Shown: positions 31,209 through 40,922, numbered from the stretch's first letter. The stretch: 54,204 nucleotides of DNA from an uncultured Eubacteriales bacterium (GCA_900315585.1 OMZP01000011.1:18415-72618); one strand, 5' to 3'. Notes: generated by a model from the sequence alone, not told the origin. Numbers and translations: made by a program.

Positions 31209-34200
31209 ATGAAGAAGCTCAATTTGAAATCCCTGTTGGCCCTCGTGCTGACGCTGTGCATGCTGCTGGGCAGCGTGGCAGCGCTGGCGGAAGGGTTCAC
31301 CATCGCTGACGGCGCGACCCCCGGCGAAGTCGTCGTGACTGTGAACGACGTGACCGGCGCGCAGCAGGCAAACGACGGCATTCTGATCAATGCCTATGGT
31401 GACAGCGAGAGCGGCGGCCATGTGACGTTCAACGCGGATGGCGCGGGCGTCGTGGACCCCAATGCCCAGGCGAAGCTGAACAGCGCGACCACGCTGACCG
31501 TCAACGCCGGCTCTGTGACCGAGAACCAGACGACTCCCTATGAGGATACATATCACTATACCGATGACCAGGGTCAGGAAGTGACCGAAACGGAGACACA
31601 CGGAGATGTCACCGGCGTCTTTAGCCAGACGCATGAGGGCACTACGCTGACCTCCGAGACCATCAATGTCGGCGCGATCAATGTCGGCACTCCGAACGTG
31701 GACGGCTTGGATTATGGCGACGCGTACGGCGTGAGTGTGGATACCTACGGCCCTGACACGGTGCTGAACGTCAATGTCAACGGCGGCATTACCGCCGGAA
31801 CCAAGGCTGATTCCACCCACGCGGAGGGCGTGAGCATGGACGCCTATCGCAACGACGCGAACGTGAACGTGGCGGGCGACATCAATGTCACCGCTGCCGC
31901 GAACAAGGATAACAGCTCTGCGTTCGGCGTATACACCGAGGGCGAGCAAGGCCATGTGGCCAATGCCGTCGTCACCGGCAACGTAACGGCGACGGGCACC
32001 TCTGAAAACGCCAGGGCAGCCGCGTATGGCGTGGAAGCCAACGGCCGTAACTGGCAGGACGAGGATGCGACTGCGGCTCCCGGGACTGCCAAGGCGAACG
32101 TGACCGTTCAGGGCGACATCACCGCCACCGCTTCCGGTTCTGCGATCAGCAAGCCGGGCGAGTATGAGGACGATTGGGACCTGATGAGCACGGCGGAGGG
32201 CATCGAGGCCTATGCCGACTATAACAGTGAAGTGGTCGTCAACGCGACCGGCAACGTCACCGCGACCGCGACCTCCAAGGAGGGCGGCGCGCGCGCCGAG
32301 GGCCTCGATGTATACGCAGACGGCAAGGACTCCAAGACCGCCGTCAACGTGACGGGCAACGTCAAGGCGGAGGGCAGTACCTCCAAGTACTACGCCGATA
32401 TCAAGGGTGTCGAGACCTATGCTTACAGCGGCAGCGCGGCCAGCGTGACCGTGACCGGCAACGTGGACGCGGCGAGCAACAGCACCTACGTTCCGGTGGC
32501 GACCAAAGAAAACCCCTATCCCGATGGCGGATCCGTCGATGGCGTCATAGCGCATGCGAACGAGGACAGCAGCGTGGCCCTGAACGTCGCGGGCAACGTG
32601 ACCGCGAAGTCCACCGCTCCGCAGGGCAACGTCTCGGGTGCCAACGTGGGCGCCTACTCCGGCACGATCAACGCCACCTTCAGCGGCAACATCACCGCCG
32701 AGGGCAAGGATTGGACCACCGGCCTCATGGTGGGTGCCGATAACGAAACGATCTGGTCCATGGACGAGGACGGCAACGAGACCTATAAGAGATCTGACAA
32801 GCCCGGCACTGCGAATGTCTCCGTGACCGGCAACGTGACCGCGAGCACCTCCAACAAGGAGCAGCATGTCAGCGGCGTGAGTGTGGATGCGAGCAACGGC
32901 AGCACCGCCACCCTGAACATGACTGGCAACGCCACCGCCACCAATGACCAGGGCAGCGCGACGGCCGTGAACGTCTGGGATAACGGCGGCACCGTTATCG
33001 CGAACCTGGTGGGCGATGTTACTGCCGAAGGCGTGACTTATGCCACCGGCATGGAAATCTGGGCTTCCGACAATTCCACCTGGATCGTGGATCCTGAGAC
33101 CAAGCAGGACAAGGAGATCCCCGGCGACAAGCAGGGCAATACCAAGGTCGTCCTGCTGGGCGACGTGGTGACCAAGGTCACCGGCGGAAACGCCACCGGC
33201 GTGAGCGTCAGCGCGGGCGATGGCAGCACCTCAAGCCTCGTCATGACCGGCGACAACACGGTTACGACGGGCAACACCGATTCCAAGTTCCATACCTACG
33301 GCTTGAGCGTCAATGCCAACGATGTCAGCAAGGTGAACGTGGCTGTGACCGGCGACATCAAGGCTACCGGCAACAACGCCTATGGCATGAGCGCCTGGAC
33401 CGGGAAGACCGGCACGGCCAACGTGCTGGTGGACGGCACGGTGGCGGGCGACGGTGCGGCGATCTACGCGACGGCCAACAACACCTATATCACCGACGGC
33501 AAGACCGAGACCATGAACGTGGATCCCACCAAGGCCAACTACTACGTCTGGAAGCTCGAAGCCAACGCGAACAACGAGATCGTGCGCGTGGACGACTACA
33601 CTTCCACCTTCACCACCTACGCGGACGGCCATGTGGACGCGGATGGCAGCACCGGCGTCTATGAGAGCAGCTACACCAAGAACGAGGCGGCCACCGCCCA
33701 GCTGGAGCAGGCCATTTGGTACATCGTGAAGGTGGCCGACAAGTGGCAGGACAAGCTGACCGCCACCGGCACCGGCACCTATACCGCGGAAAATGGCGTC
33801 ACCTACAACGTGGCCCATCAGTACGAGGATGTCATCCTGAAGTTTGACGTGCCCTCCTCCAAGAAGCTGTCCGCCATCTATTACAACGACGGCGCGAAGG
33901 CCGAGTATGTGAAGAACGAGGACGGCACCTACACCGTGAAGATGCTGCGCGGCGGCGCGATGGAGCTGAGCCTGAAGCTGAAGAGCAAGGAGAAGAAGGC
34001 TGCTGCCGCCACGACCGAGACCAAGGCCGAGGAGCCTGAAGTGACCGAGACGAAGGCGGATGCGCTGGTCAAGGTGGACGACAGCGAAGAGGTCAACGGC
34101 GTGAAGGCCGAGGACCATCCCGAGGTCGCCAAAGCCCTGGAGACCATCGGCGAGTCCCTGGATGCCGAGGACAACGTGACCGTGACCATCCCCGGCGCTG

Positions 34201-34595
34201 AGAAGCTGATGGACGAAGAGGAAATCAAGGAGTTCGATACCCTGCCCGTGAAGGACCGCCTGCTGGTGGTGCTCAGCGCGCTGGGCTTCGCCAACGATTC
34301 CCTGGGCGATGCCACCGAGAACATGAGCGACAGCGCCAAGAACCTGTCTGAGAACATCGCCGAGCGCATGGAGAACCTCCCCGAGGACGAGAAGCAGACC
34401 CTGCTGAACACCATCGCCGAGGAGTTCCCGAAGGGCACCGTGACGCTGGACGGCCAGGAGTATGAGAGCTTCTCCATCGACCTGGAGATCAACCGCAACG
34501 GTGAAAAGACCATCGAACGCTACACCTTCTACAACGACGCTGGCACCTGGAAGCTGTTCAGCATCGAGAAGGGCGCGGCTCCCACTGCCGCGTAA
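31209..34595 (+). CDS. Large secreted repeat protein, beta-helix-like
   Basis: 1128 residues with AAGGAG before the ATG. The signal peptide is MKKLNLKSLLALVLTLCMLL onward, cut after SVAALA. From about 90 to 760 there are some 17 degenerate repeats, each ending in a short strand such as VTVTGNVTA, VNVAGDINV or LNMTGNATA, with a period of roughly 25-60 residues and many Asn, Thr and Gly. This pattern suggests a right-handed beta-solenoid, as in adhesins. A distinct C-terminal part follows: an EKKAAAATTETKAEEPEV linker and an acidic helical domain ending FYNDAGTWKLFSIEKG. No LPXTG, SLH or membrane anchor is seen, so it is probably released or held non-covalently. Not recognised beyond this. Confidence 0.85.
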   Translation: MKKLNLKSLLALVLTLCMLLGSVAALAEGFTIADGATPGEVVVTVNDVTGAQQANDGILINAYGDSESGGHVTFNADGAGVVDPNAQAKLNSATTLTVNAGSVTENQTTPYEDTYHYTDDQGQEVTETETHGDVTGVFSQTHEGTTLTSETINVGAINVGTPNVDGLDYGDAYGVSVDTYGPDTVLNVNVNGGITAGTKADSTHAEGVSMDAYRNDANVNVAGDINVTAAANKDNSSAFGVYTEGEQGHVANAVVTGNVTATGTSENARAAAYGVEANGRNWQDEDATAAPGTAKANVTVQGDITATASGSAISKPGEYEDDWDLMSTAEGIEAYADYNSEVVVNATGNVTATATSKEGGARAEGLDVYADGKDSKTAVNVTGNVKAEGSTSKYYADIKGVETYAYSGSAASVTVTGNVDAASNSTYVPVATKENPYPDGGSVDGVIAHANEDSSVALNVAGNVTAKSTAPQGNVSGANVGAYSGTINATFSGNITAEGKDWTTGLMVGADNETIWSMDEDGNETYKRSDKPGTANVSVTGNVTASTSNKEQHVSGVSVDASNGSTATLNMTGNATATNDQGSATAVNVWDNGGTVIANLVGDVTAEGVTYATGMEIWASDNSTWIVDPETKQDKEIPGDKQGNTKVVLLGDVVTKVTGGNATGVSVSAGDGSTSSLVMTGDNTVTTGNTDSKFHTYGLSVNANDVSKVNVAVTGDIKATGNNAYGMSAWTGKTGTANVLVDGTVAGDGAAIYATANNTYITDGKTETMNVDPTKANYYVWKLEANANNEIVRVDDYTSTFTTYADGHVDADGSTGVYESSYTKNEAATAQLEQAIWYIVKVADKWQDKLTATGTGTYTAENGVTYNVAHQYEDVILKFDVPSSKKLSAIYYNDGAKAEYVKNEDGTYTVKMLRGGAMELSLKLKSKEKKAAAATTETKAEEPEVTETKADALVKVDDSEEVNGVKAEDHPEVAKALETIGESLDAEDNVTVTIPGAEKLMDEEEIKEFDTLPVKDRLLVVLSALGFANDSLGDATENMSDSAKNLSENIAERMENLPEDEKQTLLNTIAEEFPKGTVTLDGQEYESFSIDLEINRNGEKTIERYTFYNDAGTWKLFSIEKGAAPTAA

Positions 34596-34627
34596 GGCAA
34601 GCGCGAAACAAGGCTAAAAAGCCGAAC

Positions 34628-34651
34628 GGGCCGGGGCATTTGCCCCGGCCC
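34628..34651 (+). terminator. GC-rich hairpin after the repeat-protein gene
   Basis: GGGCCGGGGC pairs with GCCCCGGCCC around loop ATTT, 32 bases past the stop. No U-tract follows, and the -35 of the next promoter starts three bases later. Confidence 0.55.
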
Positions 34652-34653
34652 GC

Positions 34654-34682
34654 TTGCGTTCGCCCCCATCAGGTGCTATAAT
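34654..34682 (+). promoter_or_regulatory. Promoter of the nucleoside kinase gene
   Basis: TTGCGT (34654-34659), 17-bp spacer, and TGCTATAAT extended -10 (TATAAT 34677-34682), 40 bases before the ATG. Confidence 0.85.
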
Positions 34683-34722
34683 GGATTTAACATGGGAAAT
34701 TGTACCCGAGGGAGGGATGCGC

Positions 34723-36432
34723 ATGTATTTGAAGCTGAACGGCGTGGAGCTGAACTGCGCCCAGGGGGAAACCTGGGGCGAGGCCATTCGCAGGCTCACT
34801 GAGGCCAACGCGGCCAGCGAGGCCGGCTCGGCCAGCGGGGTCGGCTCGACCAGCGGGGCCGGCTCGGTCGGCGAGGGCGCGCTGGGTGTGCAGGTGGGCG
34901 GCAGCACCCGGTCGCTGTCGGACGGGGTGGAGGAGTATGCCTTCGCCCATGTGCTGACCTATGCCGACGAGGAGGGGCGGCGCATCTACGAGCGTTCGCT
35001 GCAATTCCTGTTCCTCACGGCGGCCCACCGGCTCTATCCCGGCAAGCGGGTGCGCATCCGCCATTCCTTTGTCCAGGGGCTGTACATCGACCTGCCGGAG
35101 GTGAACATCACGGCGGAGATCGTGGCCCGGCTGCGGGAGGAGATGCGCGCCATCGCGGCGGCGGATCTGCCCATTGAGAAGCTGCAGGTGTCCACCGAGG
35201 ACGCCAAGGAGTACTTCACCCGCACCGGCCAGACCGACCGTCTGCGCATCCTGGGCTACCGGCGCTTCGGCCACTTCACCCTCTACCGCATCGACGGCCT
35301 GGAGGACTATTTCTATGGCGAAATGGCGCCGTCCACGGGCTGCCTGAAGGTGTTCGACCTGCGGGCCTACGGCGAGGGCATCCTGTTGCAGCTGCCGGAC
35401 GTGAAGGACCCGACGAAGCCCGCGAAGTTCGTGGATCTGCCGCACCTGCTGCACACCTATTCCGAGGCCGCCCAGTGGCACGCGATTCTGAACTGCGAAA
35501 ACGTGGCGGATTTGAACGACATGGTGGTGAACCGGAAGCTGCGGGAGTTCATCCGCGTGAACGAGGCGCTGCAGGAGCGGAAGATCGAGCAGATCGCCGA
35601 CCAGTTCATCCAGTCCGGCGCGCTGCTGCTGCTCATCGCGGGGCCGTCCTCCTCCGGCAAGACCACCTTCTCCCACCGGCTGTCCATCGCCCTGCGCACC
35701 CACGGCCTGCGGCCCGTGAAGGTGTCGCTGGACGACTACTACCTGGATCGGGATTCGATCCCCAAGGAGCCCGACGGCTCCATCGACCTGGAGCGCATCG
35801 AGACGCTGGACGTGGATCTGCTCTGCGACCACCTGCTGCGGCTGCTCCGGGGCGAGGCGGTGGAGGTGCCGGAGTTTGACTTCAAGAGCGGCAAGCGCCT
35901 GCCCCACACCCACACCTTCCAGGTGGAGCCCGCCCAGCCGATGATCATCGAGGGCATCCACGGCCTGAACCCCCGGCTCACTGCCCGGATCCCCGACAGC
36001 TTGAAGTTCAAGGTGTACATCAGCCCGCTGACGATGCTGAACCTGGACGACCACAACCGCATCCGCACCACCGACGCCCGGCTGCTGCGGCGCATCGTGC
36101 GGGACAACCTGTTCCGCGGCACCAAGCCGGAGGACACCATGGCCATGTGGGCCTCCGTGCGCCGGGGCGAGGAGAATTACATCTTCCCCTTCCAGGAGAA
36201 GGCCGACGCCATGTTCAACTCCGCGCTGACCTACGAGCTGTGCATCATGAAGAAGTACGCCTATCCCCAGCTGGCGTCCGTCACCCCCGACAGCCCCCAC
36301 TACACCATGGCCCGCCGCCTGGTGAAGTTCCTCAACTACATCCAGACCGCCGACGTGGAGGACGAGATTCCCGTGAACTCCATCCTGCGCGAGTTCATCG
36401 GGGGCTGCTGCTTCTATAAGGACGAGGACTGA
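34723..36432 (+). CDS. TGS/ThrRS-like nucleoside (uridine-type) kinase
   Basis: 569 residues from the ATG at 34723, six bases after GGAGGG. The N-terminus is a TGS-like domain (MYLKLNGVELNCAQGETWGE) followed by a threonyl-tRNA-synthetase-like second domain (about 60-190). A middle linker leads to a uridine kinase-type P-loop domain: IAGPSSSGKTTFSHRLS (about 304-320), SLDDYYLDRD, IIEGIHGLNP, and RRIVRDNLFRGTKPEDT. This domain order is common in Firmicutes and Bacteroides; it phosphorylates a nucleoside with ATP, the precise substrate being unsettled. A low-complexity insert ASEAGSASGVGSTSGAGS (about 31-48) is encoded by 18-bp tandem repeats inside the TGS region. Confidence 0.88.
   Translation: MYLKLNGVELNCAQGETWGEAIRRLTEANAASEAGSASGVGSTSGAGSVGEGALGVQVGGSTRSLSDGVEEYAFAHVLTYADEEGRRIYERSLQFLFLTAAHRLYPGKRVRIRHSFVQGLYIDLPEVNITAEIVARLREEMRAIAAADLPIEKLQVSTEDAKEYFTRTGQTDRLRILGYRRFGHFTLYRIDGLEDYFYGEMAPSTGCLKVFDLRAYGEGILLQLPDVKDPTKPAKFVDLPHLLHTYSEAAQWHAILNCENVADLNDMVVNRKLREFIRVNEALQERKIEQIADQFIQSGALLLLIAGPSSSGKTTFSHRLSIALRTHGLRPVKVSLDDYYLDRDSIPKEPDGSIDLERIETLDVDLLCDHLLRLLRGEAVEVPEFDFKSGKRLPHTHTFQVEPAQPMIIEGIHGLNPRLTARIPDSLKFKVYISPLTMLNLDDHNRIRTTDARLLRRIVRDNLFRGTKPEDTMAMWASVRRGEENYIFPFQEKADAMFNSALTYELCIMKKYAYPQLASVTPDSPHYTMARRLVKFLNYIQTADVEDEIPVNSILREFIGGCCFYKDED
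34813..34872 (+). repeat. 18-bp tandem repeat in the nucleoside kinase gene
   Basis: Three near-identical units, GCCAGCGAGGCCGGCTCG, at 34813, 34831 and 34849, with a partial fourth. It is in frame and encodes a Ser/Gly/Ala linker. Confidence 0.85.
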
Positions 36433-36546
36433 TTCTGATTTGCGGCGCAAATCAGAATCAACGAATTGCGCCTCAGGCGCAATTCAAATCATGCGCGAAG
36501 CGCAAATCATGACTGCGAAGCAGTCAATTCATGGCGCGGAGCGCCA
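36431..36546. repeat. Array of five short hairpins with 3-base loops
   Basis: Five consecutive perfect stems, each with a three-base loop: 36431-36459 (13 bp, loop ggc), 36463-36485 (10 bp, tca), 36492-36504 (5 bp, gaa), 36510-36526 (7 bp, gaa) and 36532-36546 (6 bp, gga). The linkers are similar (AAATCAT, AATTCAT). The stem sequences differ, so it is not a simple tandem duplication. It starts immediately after the nucleoside kinase stop. Confidence 0.88.
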
Positions 36547-36612
36547 ATTCATAATTTCCGGTATGATTTCCAATCCTTGTGGCAAACTAATGTCGCAAGG
36601 AGGTAGAATACC

Positions 36613-37209
36613 ATGAACATTCGCAAGATCATTCCGGTTATCCTGATGCTGGCGGTCGTCGGCGCGGCGCTGGCGGCCTGCATGAACAACGACGCGGCGA
36701 ACACCCAGCCCGCGCCCACGGCGAACTACGAGCCCAACGCTACCATGGGCGCCCAGAACGGCAGCGGCGCCGCGGGCATGACCCAGAACGGCGCCAGCAG
36801 CATGAACGGCGCGTCCAACGGCGCGGCCAACAACGGCAACACCGCCGCCGCCACTGACGGCGCGCTGAATCCCTTCGACTGGGCCAACGGCGCGGCGGAC
36901 ATCGAGAAGGCCATCGCCCGCATCAGCGAGCTTTCCGACGCCCGCGTGGTGGTGACCAACACCACGGCGCTGGTGGGCGTGCAGTTTGACAACGCCTACA
37001 AGGGCGAGCTCACCGAGCGCATCCGCGAGATGGTGGCCGCCGAGGTGCTGAAGGCGGACCCCGCCATCCAGACCGTGGCCGTGACCAGCGCGCCGGAGGA
37101 CGTGAAGAAGGTCTACGAGCTTTCCGAGCAGATCCGCTCCGGCCGTACCGCCGACGAGCTCAGCGCCCAGATCAATTCCATCGTCCGGAACGCGACGACG
37201 CTGCGGTAA
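36613..37209 (+). CDS. YhcN/YlaJ family sporulation lipoprotein
   Basis: 198 residues, AAGGAGGTAGAATACC before the ATG. Lipoprotein signal with lipobox LAAC (Cys 23). Residues 24-90 are a low-complexity Asn/Ala/Gly linker. The C-terminal domain matches YhcN/YlaJ: DIEKAIARISELSDARVVVTNTTALVGVQF and IREMVAAEVLKADPAIQTVAVTSAPED. Family members are found in the spore membrane of Bacillus, which supports an endospore-forming ancestry for this genome. Its exact role is unknown. Confidence 0.88.
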   Translation: MNIRKIIPVILMLAVVGAALAACMNNDAANTQPAPTANYEPNATMGAQNGSGAAGMTQNGASSMNGASNGAANNGNTAAATDGALNPFDWANGAADIEKAIARISELSDARVVVTNTTALVGVQFDNAYKGELTERIREMVAAEVLKADPAIQTVAVTSAPEDVKKVYELSEQIRSGRTADELSAQINSIVRNATTLR

Positions 37210-37338
37210 GGCAATAGGCAATAGGCAATAGGGAATAGGCAATAGGGGAAGCTGCTGCCGCCCGTTCTCTTGTCAATTCTGCAATAGAAGTCGCGGCAGC
37301 CGCTATTCCTATTGCCTTTTGCCTATTCCCTATTGCCT
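37209..37338. repeat. Repeat island with GGCAATA arms before dnaE
   Basis: Left arm is tandem GGCAATA/GGGAATA (37210-37246), right arm the inverted CCTATTCC/CCTATTGCC units (37301-37338). An inner pair of AGCTGCTGCCGC and GCGGCAGCCGCT completes the hairpin. It lies between the lipoprotein stop and the DnaE ribosome site. Confidence 0.85.
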
Positions 37339-37364
37339 GACACAAACGAAAGGATATACACATA

Positions 37365-40300
37365 ATGTTTGCGCATTTGCACCTACATACCGAATACTCC
37401 CTCCTGGACGGGGCATGCAAGATCAAGGAGCTGATGGTTCGGCTCAAGGAGATGGGCATGACCTCCTGCGCGGTGACCGACCACGGCGTGATGTACGGCG
37501 TGGTGGACTTTTATCGCGCCGCGAAGGAGGCCGGCATCCATCCGGTGATCGGCTGCGAGGTGTACGTGTGCCCGGATATGGACAACAAGACCAGCACCAC
37601 CCGGGATTACAGCCACCTGATCCTGCTCTGCGAGAACCAGAAGGGCTATGAGAACCTGTCGCGGCTGGTGAGCGAGGGCTTCATCCGGGGCTATTACTAC
37701 AAGCCCAGAATCGACTACAGGCTGCTGGAGCAGCACAGCGAGGGCCTGATCGCCCTGTCCGCCTGCCTCTCCGGCGACTTGCCGAAGCTGCTGCTGGACG
37801 GGCGGGAGAACGAGGCCCGGACCATGGCCCAGCGTTACATCAGGATCTTCGGCAAGGACAATTTCTTCATCGAGCTCCAGGACCACGGCCTTGCGGACCA
37901 GCGGGCGGTGAACCCGCGGCTGGTGAAGCTGGCCCGGGAGATGGACATTCCCCTGGTGGTGACCAACGACTGCCACTACCTGACCCGGGAGGACGCCGAG
38001 GCCCAGGAGGTGCTGATGTGCATCCAGACGGGCAAGACCCTCTCCGACGAGCACCGGATGCGCATGGACACGGATCAGATGTACGTGAAGTCCGAGGAAG
38101 AGATGCGCGCCCTGTTCCCGAATTTCGCCGACGCCATCGAGCGCACCGAGGCCATCGCCCGCCGCTGCAACGTGGAGTTCGACTTTTCCACCACCCATCT
38201 GCCCGCCTTCCCGCTGCCGGAGGGCAAGACCGACAAGGGGTACCTGCGGGAGCTGTGCGAGGACGGCCTGATGCGCAAGTACGGCCCCGACCGGCCCGAC
38301 GCCCGGGAGCGCATGGAATATGAGCTGGGCGTGATCGAGAGCATGGGCTATGTGGATTATTTCCTGATCGTCTGGGATTTTATCCACTACGCCAAGACCC
38401 ACGGCGTGGGCGTGGGCCCCGGCCGGGGCAGCGGCGCGGGCTCCATCGTGGCCTACGCCCTGGACATCACCGAAATCGACCCGCTGAAATACGTGCTGGT
38501 GTTCGAGCGATTCCTGAACCCGGAGCGGGTGTCCATGCCGGATATCGACTGCGACTTCGACTATGAGCGGCGGGGCAGGGTGATCGACTACGTGCGCCAG
38601 CGATACGGCGCGGACCACGTGGCCCAGATCATCACCTTCGGCACCATGGCGGCCCGGGCGGTGATCCGGGACGTGGGCCGGGTGATGGACATGAGCTACC
38701 AGGAGGTGGACGCCATCGCCAAGATGGTGCCCTTCGAGCTGAACATGACCCTGGAGAAGGCGTTGAAGATGAACGCCGAGCTGCGGGGCGTATACGAGAG
38801 CGACCCGAACGTGCATCGGCTGATCGAGATGGCCCGCAAGCTGGAGGGCATGCCCCGCAACGCCTCCACCCACGCGGCGGGCGTGCTGATCACGGCCCGG
38901 CCGGTGGTGGACTACTGCCCGCTGCAGACCAACGACGACGTGATCACCACCCAATTCCCCATGGGCACGGTGGAGGCGCTGGGGCTCCTCAAGATGGACT
39001 TCCTGGGCCTTCGGACGCTGAACGTCATCATGGACACCATCGAGATGGCCCGGGACCGGCTGGGGGCGGATTTCACCAGCGAGGACATTCCCCTGGACGA
39101 GGCCGGGGTCTACAGCATGATCTCCGATGGGGACACCACCGGCATCTTCCAGCTGGAGTCCTCGGGCATGACCCAGTTTTTGACCCAGATGAAGCCCGGA
39201 AGCTTCGAGGACATCATCGCCGCCATCTCCCTCTATCGCCCTGGCCCGATGGAATCCATTCCCCGGTATGTGGCGGGCAAGCAGAACCCGGACAGCGTTT
39301 CTTACCTGACGCCCCAGCTGAAGCCCATACTGGACGTGACCTACGGCTGCATGGTGTACCAGGAGCAGGTCATGCAGATCGTGCGGGACCTGGCGGGCTA
39401 CTCCATGGGCCGAAGCGACCTGGTGCGCCGCGCCATGGCCAAGAAGAAGCACGACGTGATGGCCCGGGAGAAGGAGGTCTTCATTCACGGCCAGCTGGAC
39501 GAAGCGGGCAACGTGGTGGTGCCCGGCTGCGTGCGCAATGGCGTCAGCGAGGCGGCGGCCACCCGGCTGTTCGACGAGATGACCGCCTTCGCCTCCTACG
39601 CCTTCAACAAGAGCCACGCGGCGGCCTACGCCCTGGTGGCCGTGCAGACGGCCTGGCTGAAGCTGAAATTCCCGGCGGAGTTCATGGCCGCCATGATGAA
39701 CAGCATGCTGGGCCACACCGAGAAGATCGCCTTTTACATTCAATACTGCCGCAAGCAGGGGATCGCCGTGCTGCCGCCGGACGTGAACCGGTCGCTTTCA
39801 AAGTTCACGGTGGACGAGACCGGCGGAAAGGAGGGCATCCGCTTCGGCCTGGGCGCGGTGAAGAACCTGGGCCTCAAGGCCGTGGACGCGCTGGTGGCCG
39901 AGCGGGAGGCGGGCGGCCCCTACCGGGATCTTTACGACTTCGTGGGCCGGGTGACCGGCGGCGAGATGAACAAGAAGGGCGTGGAGAGCCTGATTCGCTG
40001 CGGGGCGATGGATGAGCTGCCCGGCACCCGCAGCCAGAAGCTGCACGTGTTCGAGAAGGCCATGGACGGCGTCAGCCGCCGCCAGAAGAGCATGGTGACG
40101 GGGCAGATCTCCCTGTTCGGCATGGCCGAGAGCAACCTGGAGGCCCTGCCGCCGCCGATGCCCGCCATGCCCCCCTTCGACAAGAACCAGCTTTTGCAGA
40201 TGGAGAAGGAGACCACCGGCGTGTACATCTCCGGCCACCCGCTGGACGCCTACGCCGAGCAGCTGGCGAAGCTGCCGGTGAACGCCCGGTTTTTGGAGTC

Positions 40301-40922
40301 GCTGGCGGAGGAATCCCCGGACGGCGGCATGAGCTGGGATCAGAAACAGGTGCGCATGGGCGGGATCATCGCCGAGAAGAAGATGAAGGCCGCCCGCAGC
40401 GGCAATATGATGGCCTTTGTGCAGCTGGAGGACATGTACGGCGTCACCGAGGTGCTGGTGTTCCCGAAGGTCTACGAGCGGGTGAGCCACCTGCTGAACC
40501 AGGACGCGCCGGTGGTGATGACCGGCAAGCTGTCCATTCGGGAGGAGGAGAGCCCGAAGCTGCTGCTGGATCGCGTCGCGCCCCTCTCGGAGCTGGATTC
40601 GCTTTCCGAGGAGCCGCGGGCGTGGGGGCCGCGGCGGGGGAGCGCATCCGCCCCGCCGCTTCGCGGCGATTCACCCTCCCCGGAGGGGAAGACATACGGC
40701 GCCCGACCCGCGAGGAGGCTCTACCTGAAACTCACCGCCGACACCCGGGACGAGGCGCTCAAAATCCTCGCCGAGACCCCCGGGAGCATCTGCGTGATGC
40801 TCTACATGGCCGACGAGAAGAAGACCTACCAGGCCCCCCGGGAATACTGGGTGGACGAGGGCTACGACTTCGGCGCCCTGGCCAACCTGATCGGGGCGGA
40901 CAATATCGTATTGAAGGGATAG
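37365..40922 (+). CDS. dnaE: DNA polymerase III alpha subunit, DnaE type
   Basis: 1185 residues, AAAGGATATACACATA before the ATG. PHP domain at the start (FAHLHLHTEYSLLDGACKI, VTDHGVMYG), polymerase core with the catalytic aspartates in PDIDCDFDYERR (about 390-401) and GPGRGSGAGSIVAYAL, then tandem HhH and a C-terminal OB fold (RMGGIIAEKKMKAARSGNMMAF). It replicates DNA and, in Firmicutes that also have PolC, extends primers on the lagging strand. Residues about 1085-1117 (WGPRRGSASAPPLRGDSP and on) have no place in the family and derive from a family B-like repeat; they sit in the C-terminal region after the OB fold. Confidence 0.95.
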   Translation: MFAHLHLHTEYSLLDGACKIKELMVRLKEMGMTSCAVTDHGVMYGVVDFYRAAKEAGIHPVIGCEVYVCPDMDNKTSTTRDYSHLILLCENQKGYENLSRLVSEGFIRGYYYKPRIDYRLLEQHSEGLIALSACLSGDLPKLLLDGRENEARTMAQRYIRIFGKDNFFIELQDHGLADQRAVNPRLVKLAREMDIPLVVTNDCHYLTREDAEAQEVLMCIQTGKTLSDEHRMRMDTDQMYVKSEEEMRALFPNFADAIERTEAIARRCNVEFDFSTTHLPAFPLPEGKTDKGYLRELCEDGLMRKYGPDRPDARERMEYELGVIESMGYVDYFLIVWDFIHYAKTHGVGVGPGRGSGAGSIVAYALDITEIDPLKYVLVFERFLNPERVSMPDIDCDFDYERRGRVIDYVRQRYGADHVAQIITFGTMAARAVIRDVGRVMDMSYQEVDAIAKMVPFELNMTLEKALKMNAELRGVYESDPNVHRLIEMARKLEGMPRNASTHAAGVLITARPVVDYCPLQTNDDVITTQFPMGTVEALGLLKMDFLGLRTLNVIMDTIEMARDRLGADFTSEDIPLDEAGVYSMISDGDTTGIFQLESSGMTQFLTQMKPGSFEDIIAAISLYRPGPMESIPRYVAGKQNPDSVSYLTPQLKPILDVTYGCMVYQEQVMQIVRDLAGYSMGRSDLVRRAMAKKKHDVMAREKEVFIHGQLDEAGNVVVPGCVRNGVSEAAATRLFDEMTAFASYAFNKSHAAAYALVAVQTAWLKLKFPAEFMAAMMNSMLGHTEKIAFYIQYCRKQGIAVLPPDVNRSLSKFTVDETGGKEGIRFGLGAVKNLGLKAVDALVAEREAGGPYRDLYDFVGRVTGGEMNKKGVESLIRCGAMDELPGTRSQKLHVFEKAMDGVSRRQKSMVTGQISLFGMAESNLEALPPPMPAMPPFDKNQLLQMEKETTGVYISGHPLDAYAEQLAKLPVNARFLESLAEESPDGGMSWDQKQVRMGGIIAEKKMKAARSGNMMAFVQLEDMYGVTEVLVFPKVYERVSHLLNQDAPVVMTGKLSIREEESPKLLLDRVAPLSELDSLSEEPRAWGPRRGSASAPPLRGDSPSPEGKTYGARPARRLYLKLTADTRDEALKILAETPGSICVMLYMADEKKTYQAPREYWVDEGYDFGALANLIGADNIVLKG
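40618..40716. repeat. Family B-like repeat inside dnaE
   Basis: CGCTTCGCGGCGATTCACCC then TCCCCGGAGGGGAAG resembles the hairpin of dispersed family B (CCTTCCCC..GGGGAAGG). It is in frame and adds about 33 residues to DnaE. Confidence 0.6.

Noticed and set aside
36431..36546. CRISPR array
   Set aside because: The repeated elements are short hairpins of different sequence with 7-base linkers; there are no constant repeats of 25-40 bases, no spacers and no cas genes.
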